64,000 bases of DNA from positions 5,366-69,365 of the forward strand of contig CAMIPB010000013.1 in the NCBI GenBank assembly GCA_946223355.1. Direction: 5' to 3'. Below the pieces are notes generated by a model. It was not told the origin of the DNA. It made no database searches and was given only the letters and a program-made list of their open reading frames with translations. The DNA comes from an uncultured Corynebacterium sp. (GTDB lineage: Bacteria; Actinomycetota; Actinomycetes; Mycobacteriales; Mycobacteriaceae). Of this stretch, positions 1-8,025 are shown one piece after another. Each line of letters starts with the position of its first letter. The first letter of the stretch is position 1. The position numbers and the translations under genes were made by a program.

Positions 1-580
1 CTACTTTGGAGGCAATCGTTGGTGGAACACACGACACCACGGAGATATTGATGACGTCTACCTGCGCGTCCACCGCAGTGGAAATCGCCTCAGTCAAACT
101 TGCCAAACTACCCGAGGCACGTACACGAGCCTTAACCTCTTCATCGCCATGGGGCGCAGGCTTATCGTAGTGGGCGCTAGTTTGACGGATGGAGTAGATG
201 GTCGCATCTGGAGCTAGCCCGATTTCGTGGCCGGCGATAAGCCCGGCGACAATTGTTCCGTGGGCATCACAATCTTTTAAGGGTTGCTCAGCATCGGGAG
301 ATACTAAGTCTTTGAGCCCGTGCAGGTTCTGAAGTTGTTCATGTTGGGAGACTCCCGTGTCAACAACCGCTACTGATACTCCCTTGCCGGTGGCGAGGGA
401 ACGTAGTTGATGAAGGAAATGTTCTTGGTGTGCGTCCGGCCGTGGATGCACACGTGGAGAATCAGACAACTTCGCACATGGACGATCTGGTTCGCGAGCC
501 CAGGTGGGCGAAGAAAAAATACAGGTAAGGAATAGGACAATTGAAGTAATTCCGGTAGCGCAGACTTTTGCTCGTGTCAT
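1..580 (-). CDS. mycP: Mycosin (type VII secretion subtilisin-like serine protease), 3' part cut by the window edge
   Basis: Reading leftwards from ATG at 580 gives 193 residues before the window ends. It opens with a signal peptide (basic start, hydrophobic core, likely cleavage after SPTWA). The subtilase Asp motif VAVVDTGVS follows near residue 62, and the His motif DCDAHGTIVAG comes next. The catalytic Ser region is outside the window. Mycosins are membrane-anchored proteases that process substrates and stabilise ESX secretion machines. The start codon directly abuts the eccD stop at 581, so the two genes are surely co-transcribed. Next to eccD and opposite eccC this is the mycP4-type gene; eccB is expected beyond the left edge. 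Confidence 0.9.
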   Translation of the reverse strand, partial: MTRAKVCATGITSIVLFLTCIFSSPTWAREPDRPCAKLSDSPRVHPRPDAHQEHFLHQLRSLATGKGVSVAVVDTGVSQHEQLQNLHGLKDLVSPDAEQPLKDCDAHGTIVAGLIAGHEIGLAPDATIYSIRQTSAHYDKPAPHGDEEVKARVRASGSLASLTEAISTAVDAQVDVINISVVSCVPPTIASKV

Positions 581-1906
581 TTAGCCAAGACCTCGAATAA
601 AAGTAAATAAGCCAAGGACGTGGAACGCTAGTGGCAAGCACGAACACAGCGCTATCATTTCGATGCGTTCAATCCACACCCTCGTTGTGGGTTCCAGCAC
701 TGGTACGAATTGAGCCCAGGTGGCTACAGTCGCTGTTAAAAGCGCGAACGTCCCTGCGATTGTAAGAACATACACCCCAGCAGAGTTCGAGTAAGTCGCT
801 AGGGCGAGGGCACCAACCGCAGCCAATACGATGGCATAGAGATACCAGGCTTGCAGCAGACGATAGTGCCGGGTGGCGTGAATTGCTATCGCGATACCGA
901 AGATAATAATCAGCGCGATCCCAACGGGACCGATGGATTCTGCATGGGCACCTAAATTGAGAAGCGACAGTGAGCAGCAGATTGAGATAGCAAGCAAAAC
1001 GCCGTCGTGAAGCTTATGTGCGGTGCTTGCGTGTGCTTCAACTTGATCATCTAAGTGGTCCGCGACAGATAAATCCTCCCCCGCAGAAGGCAGTTGCGGC
1101 ACGTTGAGGCCCGCTACACGAGTAACGACGCTTGGGGCCAGATGGAGGAGTGCAATCGCGGCCAAGAGCAAGGCGGCACCCGTGCGGAGATGAAACGCAG
1201 GTTCGGAGCCAGGAAGCAGAGCGCATAATGCGGCTACTGCGGCAAATATCCCTCCAGTACAGTGCACAGCTAAAGCTCGGGTGCCCGCGAACCCACAGTA
1301 GCTAGCAACAAGAGTGACTACGATGAGCGCTCCTAGACTGCACAGCAACACAAGGCCGGGGCGGCTGAGGTTAAAGTCAGTGCCCATGACGAACAACGAC
1401 GTGGCAGCAACTGCACAGAGTGTTCCAAAAGGGTACAAAGCATTAAGGTGCGGGAAACGTAGACCTAGCAGACAAGTCGCAATGGTTGCGACCAACAAAG
1501 CAAGCGGCAGAGCAACGAGTTGTGCTGCAACCGCAGTCAACGCAGAAAGTCCACAAATGGTGGCGGTGGCAACGAGTCCGCGCGCAGGAGAAGATGTGGC
1601 AGAGTCTGCCAATGCCTCAGCCGCGTCACGGATGATGGGTGGCGCTGGGGCTTCCTCGGCGGTAAGGATGACCACGGAGCCGTCGGAAAGCCCGGTTGTA
1701 GAAATAGGGGCCGCAAGATCAAGCGCACGCCCGGCAGCGGTGGTTGCACGCCATGGTTGTGTGGGTGGTGGTACTCCAATGAGTTCAGTGATTTCTGGCA
1801 GAACTTCCAGCAATGCAGAGGAAGCAGGCACTGAAATATCTACCTGCTTGCTGTAATCAAAAACGTGCAACCGCAGGCATAAGCGGATGGCAAAAGCTAC
1901 AGTCAT
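581..1906 (-). CDS. eccD: Type VII secretion integral membrane protein EccD
   Basis: EccD forms the membrane channel region of ESX secretion complexes. The first roughly 80 residues form a ubiquitin-like (YukD-type) cytosolic domain. A charged linker and about ten or eleven hydrophobic segments follow, as usual for the family. I start at ATG 1906 (MTVAFAIRLC), giving 441 residues, because a GGGGGAT Shine-Dalgarno-like stretch lies about 8 nt upstream. An in-frame start at 1969 would add 21 residues and would run through the hairpin at 1940-1959. The gene is divergent from eccC and immediately upstream of mycP, the order seen in mycobacterial ESX-4. Confidence 0.9.
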   Translation of the reverse strand: MTVAFAIRLCLRLHVFDYSKQVDISVPASSALLEVLPEITELIGVPPPTQPWRATTAAGRALDLAAPISTTGLSDGSVVILTAEEAPAPPIIRDAAEALADSATSSPARGLVATATICGLSALTAVAAQLVALPLALLVATIATCLLGLRFPHLNALYPFGTLCAVAATSLFVMGTDFNLSRPGLVLLCSLGALIVVTLVASYCGFAGTRALAVHCTGGIFAAVAALCALLPGSEPAFHLRTGAALLLAAIALLHLAPSVVTRVAGLNVPQLPSAGEDLSVADHLDDQVEAHASTAHKLHDGVLLAISICCSLSLLNLGAHAESIGPVGIALIIIFGIAIAIHATRHYRLLQAWYLYAIVLAAVGALALATYSNSAGVYVLTIAGTFALLTATVATWAQFVPVLEPTTRVWIERIEMIALCSCLPLAFHVLGLFTFIRGLG

Positions 1907-1939
1907 AGCGGATATCCCCCGAGTGAAATTGAAAAAATT

Positions 1940-1959
1940 TTGGGCAACCCCTTGCCCAA
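1940..1959 (-). promoter_or_regulatory. Terminator-like hairpin in the eccD leader
   Basis: A perfect 8-bp inverted repeat, TTGGGCAA-N4-TTGCCCAA, lies 34 nt upstream of the eccD start. Read on the minus strand the stem is followed by AATTTTTT, so in an eccD transcript it looks like an intrinsic terminator or attenuator. It could instead be an operator in the divergent eccD/eccC promoter region. No mapped transcript end is available. Confidence 0.4.
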
Positions 1960-1982
1960 TGCCACCCATTGTGTCCTATGAT
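1952..1982 (+). promoter_or_regulatory. Possible eccC promoter
   Basis: TTGCCC at 1952-1957 and TATGAT at 1977-1982, 19 nt apart, resemble a primary sigma promoter reading towards eccC. The spacing is slightly long and the -35 half overlaps the hairpin at 1940-1959, so this is tentative. Confidence 0.3.
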
Positions 1983-2075
1983 GTGTGCTGTGTCCACCGG
2001 TAGCAGGGGTGCGAAGGAGGACGCAGGTCGCGGGGTGCGGCCTTTAATCGGGAAGAAAAATTATTGGGGGATTCC

Positions 2076-5000
2076 ATGCTTGGTACAAGGCCTGACTCTG
2101 TCGTAGTGCCGGTTGATGCGCATCAGCGAACCGCTGCGGCAGCACCACCGGAAGGCAGCCTGACAGTTGAGGCTGTTCCACCAGCACACAAACCGCAACC
2201 CGTGCCCATCATGCGGCTTATTTTGCCCATCGTGATGGTAGTGGGTATGGTGGGCATGGTTGTTCTCATGGTCATTGGTGCCGGACCAGACCGCAACATC
2301 TCACCAATGATGTTGATGTTCCCGCTCATGATGTTGATGTCTGTGGCTGCCATGTTTGGCACGCAGCCAGCAAACGAAGACCCTGACGAGGTGAGACGCA
2401 CGTACCTGCGTCATATTGCACAGGTACGTGATGAAGCCCTCGCAAACGCCAAAGCACAACGACAGGCAGAAAACTGGAGGCATCCAGATCCTCGACAAAT
2501 ACAAGCCTGGGCAGGTACACCTCGGCTGTGGGAACGTAGCAGTGACTGCGCAGACGCTCTTGAGGTACGCATCGGTACTGGGCCAGCAGCACTGTGTACC
2601 CCGTTAGAAGTGCCGGATCCCGGGGAGACTGAGGGATTAGACCCAGTGTGTGCAGTAAGCGTGCGTCACTTAGTAGCAGCTGTCAGCGCTGTTCCCGGTA
2701 TCCCCGTGGTACTTCAGTTGCAAGCATTTAATTTCCTAGGCCTGGCTGGACCTGCAGCGAGGGGTGTGGCAAGAGCGCTAGTAAATTCTCTAGTCTGTGC
2801 GCACGGCCCGGAAACCGTCAGCGTTTCGGTGATCGGCAGGACTGCAAACGGCGACATTGTCTATGATGCAGCTACGCCAGGGTGGGAGTGGATTAAATGG
2901 TTACCGCACTCCCGAAATAAGGAATCTGCTACTTTTCAGATCCTGCTTGTAGACAGTGTTCCCACCACAGGTCTTGAGGATTTTATTGACTCTTCTCAAT
3001 GGACCACCATCGTGGATGTTTGTTCGTTGCGCTCGTCTGCTTTGGGGGTGCTCGCAGAACATGAGGGCCTTCGCCTGTGGGCAGGTGATGAGCTGCGAGT
3101 GGTTACTGCCGCAGGCGAGGAAGTGCTCGGCGAACCAGACATTTTAAGTGCTACCGAGATGGCCATCTTTGCCAGAAGCCTAGCGCGGTTCCGACGTCCC
3201 GAAAATGCCACCCACACACGGGGAGAAACCAGCGGTGACCTGCTAGAAATGTTAGGAATCGGCAGCGTAGATAATCTTAAGGCAGAGAATATGTGGCCGG
3301 GATATGACGGGAGTTCTAGCCGGCTTGCGGTACCGATTGGACTGAGCCCAGACAAACAACCGGTGCGCCTTGATTTCAAGGAATCTGCGCAAGGAGGCAT
3401 GGGGCCACACGGGCTATGCATCGGTGCCACGGGATCTGGAAAGAGTGAGGTCTTAAGAACTGTTGTGGCGGCGCTTGCTGCAACACACAGCCCGCATGAG
3501 CTCAATTTTGTCCTCGTGGATTTTAAAGGTGGTGCAACGTTTCTCGGTTGTGAGGATTTACCACACACCTCCGCAGTGATTACTAACTTGGAGGAGGAAT
3601 CCATCCTTGTTGATCGCATGTTTGATGCGATCTCTGGCGAAATGCAGCGTCGGCAGCATGTACTGCGTGAAGCTGGGAACTTTGCCAATGTGACCGATTA
3701 CACCGCCGCCCGAAACCTTCAGCTCGAAGAAAACGGTCATACAAACATGGAGCCACTTCCAGCATTAATGATCATTGTGGACGAGTTTTCTGAACTTCTT
3801 GGCCACCACCCAGATTTCGCGGAACTCTTCGTAGCAGTAGGACGCCTTGGCCGATCGCTCCACGTGCACTTGCTGTTGGCGTCTCAACGTCTCGAGGAAG
3901 GGCGCCTGCGTGGGCTCGACTCGCACCTTTCTTATCGCATAGGTTTGAAAACTTTTTCTGCAGGTGAATCCCGGCAGGTACTCGGAGTGCCAGATGCCTA
4001 TCACCTTCCCGCGCAGCCAGGAGCGGGGTATCTCAAAGCGGATTCTAAAGAGCTACAGCGTTTCCAAGGTGCGTATGTTTCGGGTCCTGTCAGAAAACTA
4101 GTAGTGGCCAACACCACTTATAACCGTGACAAGCCTCAAACGCCTCCACCCCTACGCGTTGAGATATTCGCTGACTGGATGAAAAACCACGATACTCCCG
4201 AGGAACAAGTAGAAGAAAAGTGGGAAGAAGATCAGTCCACGACGCTACTCAAAGAAGTCGTGCACGCTTCTAAGCAGGTAGCAACGTTGAGAGGGCAGAA
4301 GGCACACAACATGTGGTTGCCTCCACTACCCGCATCCGTACCTTTACCAAACGTCGTGGAAGACCACGGCCATCTTCAGTGCGCCATCGGCATCATTGAT
4401 CGACCATTTCAACAACGCCAAGACCCTTATATCCTTAACCTCGGCGTGGACGGTGGACACCTTGCGTTATGTGGTGGACCGCAGTCCGGAAAATCAAATG
4501 CTTTGCGCAGCCTAGTGACCTCCCTAGCCGCCACACATTCACCGGAGAATATTCGTTTCTACGTCCTGGATTTAGCTGGTGGTCAACTTGCTAGCCTGGC
4601 CCGTCTGCCGCATGTGGCAGGCGTTGCCCAGCGTGATGAATCAGAGAAAGTCCGCCGAGTCGTCGATGAGGTTAGTGGATTCATAGAAAACCCAGAACAC
4701 CGGCATACATTCCTCATAATCGACGGCTGGCACCATATTGGAAACTCCAACGCAGATTACGAAGAACTAGTAGAAGTTATTGCCCGGCTCGTGGTAGACG
4801 GACCAGGTGCGCGAGTACACGTGTGTATATCTACTGGTCGATGGACCACCATCCGCCCGGCAGTACGCGATCACATCAGCCATCGAATCGAACTACACCT
4901 CGCTGAACCACTGGACTCCCTCATCGACCGTAAAAAGCAAGAAAAGCTGCCCTCCTTACCTGGCCGTGGACTCACCACTAACGGTGAGTCCATGCTGCTA

Positions 5001-5831
5001 GCTCACAGTAGTAACCAAGACATAGCGCATGTGTGCAGTCAAGCAGAACGCGCCGGGCTATCGCCCGTACCACGTCTCAAGATGTTGCCTGAGTGCATTT
5101 CAGTTAGTGACCTCAAACCGGTCGAGCATGGTCTGCCGTTTGCCATCGGTGGCCGGGATATGGGCACGGTGGTATGGCACCCCAGGGGCCATGGGCATTT
5201 CATGTGTGTCGGCTCCAGCGGTTCAGGCAAATCTACCTGGGTGCGAACGCTGCTGTCAGGAATCTCCTCGCTGGGCAAGGAGAGGGCGCGAATCGTGCTT
5301 ATCGATCATCGCCGAGCACACCTCGGCCAGGTAAAAGAGAACATGCTCGCCGCTTACTCTGCATCCTCCGAGGCAACGGAACAATCACTTGCCAGCACCG
5401 TAGTTACTTTGAGCGAACGGTTACCCGGCGCGGATGTGACGCCGGAGCAGCTGGCAGCGCGCAGCTGGTGGGAGGGGCCCGATATCTACATTGTCATTGA
5501 TGATGCGGACCTGGTGAGTGAGATGGCCGTCGAGAGCTTGATTCCACTGTTGCCGCATGCGCGCGATATTGGGCTGCATCTAATTCTTGCCCGTAAATCT
5601 GGTGGCATCGGCCGTGCGATGTTTAACCGGTTTTTCAGCGCAGTGAAGGACCTTCAACCTGCCGTTCTTGTGCTTGATGCTGATCGTGATGAAGGCGCCA
5701 TCTTTGGAATTAAGCCTGTTACTTTGCCACCTGGTCGCGGCACCTATCTTGCGCGTGGACACAACCTAGGTCTTATCCACATCGCGCAGGCTATCTCTAC
5801 CACTGACAACGTCTTAGATAACAATCATTAA
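2076..5831 (+). CDS. eccC: Type VII secretion FtsK/SpoIIIE-type ATPase EccC
   Basis: EccC is the motor ATPase of ESX systems and binds the C-terminal signals of WXG100 substrates. The product has 1251 residues from ATG 2076, chosen because GGGGG lies just upstream at 2066-2070; a TTG at 2064 is also in frame. Two transmembrane segments lie around residues 45-95. Three ATPase modules follow with P-loops GATGSGKS (about 450), GGPQSGKS (about 800) and GSSGSGKS (about 1045), so this is an unsplit, full-length EccC. The first module has the Walker B-like string ALMIIVDEFSELL. It is followed by a T7SS-associated protein gene and the WXG100 pair. Confidence 0.93.
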   Translation: MLGTRPDSVVVPVDAHQRTAAAAPPEGSLTVEAVPPAHKPQPVPIMRLILPIVMVVGMVGMVVLMVIGAGPDRNISPMMLMFPLMMLMSVAAMFGTQPANEDPDEVRRTYLRHIAQVRDEALANAKAQRQAENWRHPDPRQIQAWAGTPRLWERSSDCADALEVRIGTGPAALCTPLEVPDPGETEGLDPVCAVSVRHLVAAVSAVPGIPVVLQLQAFNFLGLAGPAARGVARALVNSLVCAHGPETVSVSVIGRTANGDIVYDAATPGWEWIKWLPHSRNKESATFQILLVDSVPTTGLEDFIDSSQWTTIVDVCSLRSSALGVLAEHEGLRLWAGDELRVVTAAGEEVLGEPDILSATEMAIFARSLARFRRPENATHTRGETSGDLLEMLGIGSVDNLKAENMWPGYDGSSSRLAVPIGLSPDKQPVRLDFKESAQGGMGPHGLCIGATGSGKSEVLRTVVAALAATHSPHELNFVLVDFKGGATFLGCEDLPHTSAVITNLEEESILVDRMFDAISGEMQRRQHVLREAGNFANVTDYTAARNLQLEENGHTNMEPLPALMIIVDEFSELLGHHPDFAELFVAVGRLGRSLHVHLLLASQRLEEGRLRGLDSHLSYRIGLKTFSAGESRQVLGVPDAYHLPAQPGAGYLKADSKELQRFQGAYVSGPVRKLVVANTTYNRDKPQTPPPLRVEIFADWMKNHDTPEEQVEEKWEEDQSTTLLKEVVHASKQVATLRGQKAHNMWLPPLPASVPLPNVVEDHGHLQCAIGIIDRPFQQRQDPYILNLGVDGGHLALCGGPQSGKSNALRSLVTSLAATHSPENIRFYVLDLAGGQLASLARLPHVAGVAQRDESEKVRRVVDEVSGFIENPEHRHTFLIIDGWHHIGNSNADYEELVEVIARLVVDGPGARVHVCISTGRWTTIRPAVRDHISHRIELHLAEPLDSLIDRKKQEKLPSLPGRGLTTNGESMLLAHSSNQDIAHVCSQAERAGLSPVPRLKMLPECISVSDLKPVEHGLPFAIGGRDMGTVVWHPRGHGHFMCVGSSGSGKSTWVRTLLSGISSLGKERARIVLIDHRRAHLGQVKENMLAAYSASSEATEQSLASTVVTLSERLPGADVTPEQLAARSWWEGPDIYIVIDDADLVSEMAVESLIPLLPHARDIGLHLILARKSGGIGRAMFNRFFSAVKDLQPAVLVLDADRDEGAIFGIKPVTLPPGRGTYLARGHNLGLIHIAQAISTTDNVLDNNH

Positions 5832-5841
5832 GGGGGATGCA

Positions 5842-6879
5842 ATGCACTCAAAGGTTCACGAAAATGACCATGACTTGCTCATAACAGTTTTAGACTCAGC
5901 AACTGTTTTTGAAGGGGCAGAAACAGTTTATCGCTACGATTTGCCGGGAAGCGGAGTACTTGGGGGATGGGCTGCTGAAGGAATTATTGAACAAGCTCGA
6001 ATCCTGTGTGCGCAGTCCTGGCCGGAGGTAAGCATTGCTGTTCAAGCAGATGAAGGAGCTACCACCATTGCACATACCGCGGCAGTGATGCTCGCCGACG
6101 AACTCCAACAGTTAGGCGCTACCGCTTCGGCGCTCACCAGCGTCACTGCGACTCCTAGCACGAGCCCTCAACCTGACCTGGACCTGTCTGAAAAAGATCC
6201 GGAACTGGATCTGCAACGGGCTCGTACTGCAGAGCGTGCCGACGTCCCGCGGCAGTCGTCGAATGCAAAGAAGTTCGCCGTTGGTTTGCCGCAAGGGCTC
6301 AATGTGTTTCACGTGGCTGCGGTTTTAGTAGTGGTTGTCGTCGGTGTTTCCGCGTGGTGGGCGACAGCTAAATCAGCTGGGAATGCCGGGGGACCGTCGA
6401 GTGCTCAAGCCGCAAGTGTTGCTAGCCCTTCAGCTCCTGCGCACACTGTGCCTGAAGAAAGCCGTGATGCCCAGCCACTGCAAGAATCGCCAGTTGTCGT
6501 GCTCGAAGAAGACGATCTTCGAGTCGAACTGCCTTTGGGGTTTACCGCCTCAGTGAAACAGGACGTTGTCACGGCAACTGGTGAAGATCCAGATCTGAGA
6601 ATCTTGCTTGCTGCTGACCCCGCCTATTCCGTGCCGCAAAACGTTTTGTTCGCAGAAATCAAGCTGCAAATTGCAGGAGACAAACAGCTACGGAAGATTC
6701 ACGAAAATGACCAGCGATTGGTTTATACCGAAGCCCCAGGCGACGGTTCCACAGTTACTTGGACCACGTGGGTAGAGGATAACTACCAAATGTCGGTTGG
6801 GTGTCACAGCAAGGAGGAAACTACCACCGTACAAAAAGCAGCGTGCCGGATGGCTGTGGATTCTGTGGAACGGCAGTAG
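5842..6879 (+). CDS. Type VII secretion-associated membrane protein (Rv3446c-like position)
   Basis: A 345-residue protein whose gene starts 10 nt after eccC behind GGGGGATGC. An N-terminal soluble domain (about 1-150) is followed by one strong transmembrane helix near residues 156-175 (VAAVLVVVVVGVSAWW). A Ser/Ala/Pro-rich linker and a C-terminal extracytoplasmic domain complete it. This single-pass layout and position between eccC and the esx genes match the family called type VII secretion-associated protein, which occupies the Rv3446c slot in mycobacterial ESX-4. Its exact function is unknown. Call is by synteny and topology. Confidence 0.75.
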   Translation: MHSKVHENDHDLLITVLDSATVFEGAETVYRYDLPGSGVLGGWAAEGIIEQARILCAQSWPEVSIAVQADEGATTIAHTAAVMLADELQQLGATASALTSVTATPSTSPQPDLDLSEKDPELDLQRARTAERADVPRQSSNAKKFAVGLPQGLNVFHVAAVLVVVVVGVSAWWATAKSAGNAGGPSSAQAASVASPSAPAHTVPEESRDAQPLQESPVVVLEEDDLRVELPLGFTASVKQDVVTATGEDPDLRILLAADPAYSVPQNVLFAEIKLQIAGDKQLRKIHENDQRLVYTEAPGDGSTVTWTTWVEDNYQMSVGCHSKEETTTVQKAACRMAVDSVERQ

Positions 6880-7010
6880 CAAATTTCCTCAACGAAGAGG
6901 GAACCCTTTTCGCCTTAACCCAGTCCAATACAAGTGAGAAGGGAAACACATACCGATTCCTTTTCACTTTCACTCACACGATTTCTAGGAAATAGGAGGG
7001 GCAAGAAATC

Positions 7011-7328
7011 ATGACCCAGACTTTCAAGACTGAAGCAGACGTTATGGTGGCAGCGGCGCAGCGCGTCGACGACACCAACCAGCGTGTGCAGAATGAACTC
7101 AACCGCCTCGAGCGCACTGTTGAAGGACTGCGCTCCAATTGGGAGGGTAAAGCGCAGGTTTCCTTCAATAACTTGATGATTCGTTACAACGAAAACGAAC
7201 GCAAGCTGGGCGAAGCCCTCGCAGCTATTGCAGAAAACATCCGTGACAACAGCCGTCATTTCGAAAATGTTGAGGCAGAAAACGAATCCATTTTCACCAA
7301 TGTTGGCGCAGCGGGCCTCGCACTCTAG
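7011..7328 (+). CDS. WXG100-family ESX-4 secreted protein (first of pair, EsxU-like position)
   Basis: A 105-residue helical-hairpin protein with the W-x-G turn in SNWEGKAQ near the middle, typical of ESAT-6/CFP-10 substrates. GGAGGGG sits 8 nt before the ATG. It is the first of two adjacent WXG100 genes downstream of eccC, equivalent in position to esxU of mycobacterial ESX-4. Such proteins are exported as heterodimers with the partner encoded next door. The C-terminal tail carries no obvious YxxxD/E export motif that I can point to with confidence. Confidence 0.9.
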   Translation: MTQTFKTEADVMVAAAQRVDDTNQRVQNELNRLERTVEGLRSNWEGKAQVSFNNLMIRYNENERKLGEALAAIAENIRDNSRHFENVEAENESIFTNVGAAGLAL

Positions 7329-7399
7329 CCTGCACGCGCGATACAGAAACTCAGAATATTCAACACTTCACTAGGTCACTACTTGCAAGGGGATAAATC

Positions 7400-7687
7400 A
7401 TGACGGGGATCAAGTACCAGTTCGGCAATATTCAAGCCGGCGCACAAGACATTAACGCTTCCGCAATGGCAATCAACTCGGAGCTTGATGAGCTCAAGCA
7501 GATGCTTCAGCCGCTCGTTTCTACTTGGGAAGGCGAGTCTGCTGCTGCATACAATGCTGCACAGGCCAAGTGGGATACCGCAGCGAAAGAGCTCAACCAG
7601 GTTTTGGCCACGATTTCAAAATCTGTCGAGGAGAGCAATAATCGAATGAGCCACATCAACCGTGTTGCTGCAAACAGCTGGAGCTAG
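7400..7687 (+). CDS. WXG100-family ESX-4 secreted protein (second of pair, EsxT-like position)
   Basis: A 95-residue WXG100 protein with the turn STWEGES at mid-length and flanking amphipathic helices. It lies 71 nt after its partner behind AAGGGG. It corresponds to esxT, the ESX-4 gene that directly precedes rplM in mycobacteria. Here about 2.2 kb, including an exporter gene, separates it from rplM. The pair probably forms the secreted heterodimer of this ESX-4 system. A strong hairpin at 7767-7838 closes the operon. Confidence 0.9.
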   Translation: MTGIKYQFGNIQAGAQDINASAMAINSELDELKQMLQPLVSTWEGESAAAYNAAQAKWDTAAKELNQVLATISKSVEESNNRMSHINRVAANSWS

Positions 7688-7766
7688 CAGATTCCACACA
7701 ACACATCGATTGCGTACATTCGTCAATGAGATAGCTATCGGAAAGGGATAGCCGCTAGGGGATTGA

Positions 7767-7838
7767 AGCAGTCCTCAAATGCAGGGAACTCGGTATTGGG
7801 CACATCGGGTTCGCAATGCACTGCGTTTGAGGGCTGCT
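7767..7838 (+). terminator. Terminator of the ESX operon with a long loop
   Basis: An 18-bp stem (7767-7784 with 7821-7838, two G-U pairs) encloses a 36-nt loop and is followed by TTTTCTT. It lies 80 nt after the second WXG100 gene. The loop is far longer than in ordinary intrinsic terminators. Confidence 0.65.
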
Positions 7839-7853
7839 TTTCTTACATATATA
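7826..7853 (+). promoter_or_regulatory. Possible promoter of the AspT/SucE-type transporter
   Basis: TTTGAG at 7826-7831 and TATATA at 7848-7853 are 16 nt apart. Transcription would begin near 7860, giving a leader of about 165 nt. The -35 element overlaps the 3' arm of the terminator at 7767-7838. Confidence 0.4.
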
Positions 7854-7912
7854 AGCAGCAACGCTGAAGTGATTTTGGAAGCCGACTTTTTATCTAGCTG
7901 CTCACCAGATCC

Positions 7913-7997
7913 AAAGGACTTTATTTGAGATACGCCACAAGTGGTGGCTTAGACACTGTCCTTTTAGTCAGACATCAGTACCCTCTTAGGGGTACTG
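7913..7997 (+). promoter_or_regulatory. Structured 5' leader of the transporter (candidate cis-regulatory RNA)
   Basis: Three nested or tandem pairings lie in the untranslated stretch before 8026. AAAGGAC (7913-7919) pairs with GTCCTTT (7958-7964). This encloses GCCAC (7934-7938) with GTGGC (7944-7948). A perfect CAGTACCC (7976-7983) with GGGTACTG (7990-7997) follows. The last stem ends 15 nt before the probable ribosome-binding site GGGTGG at 8013-8018. It matches no riboswitch class that I recognise. The 338-bp gap 7688-8025 contains this, the ESX terminator and the promoter, and no gene. Confidence 0.45.
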
Positions 7998-8025
7998 GCC
8001 AGTTAAAGGAACGGGTGGCTACTTT

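Noticed and set aside
1314..1856. 180-residue plus-strand ORF opposite eccD
   Set aside because: Antisense shadow of the eccD coding sequence; composition is that of a reversed GC-rich gene and there is no ribosome-binding site.
2996..3688. 230-residue minus-strand ORF inside eccC
   Set aside because: Shadow of the EccC ATPase region, Ser/Arg/Pro-rich with no family resemblance.
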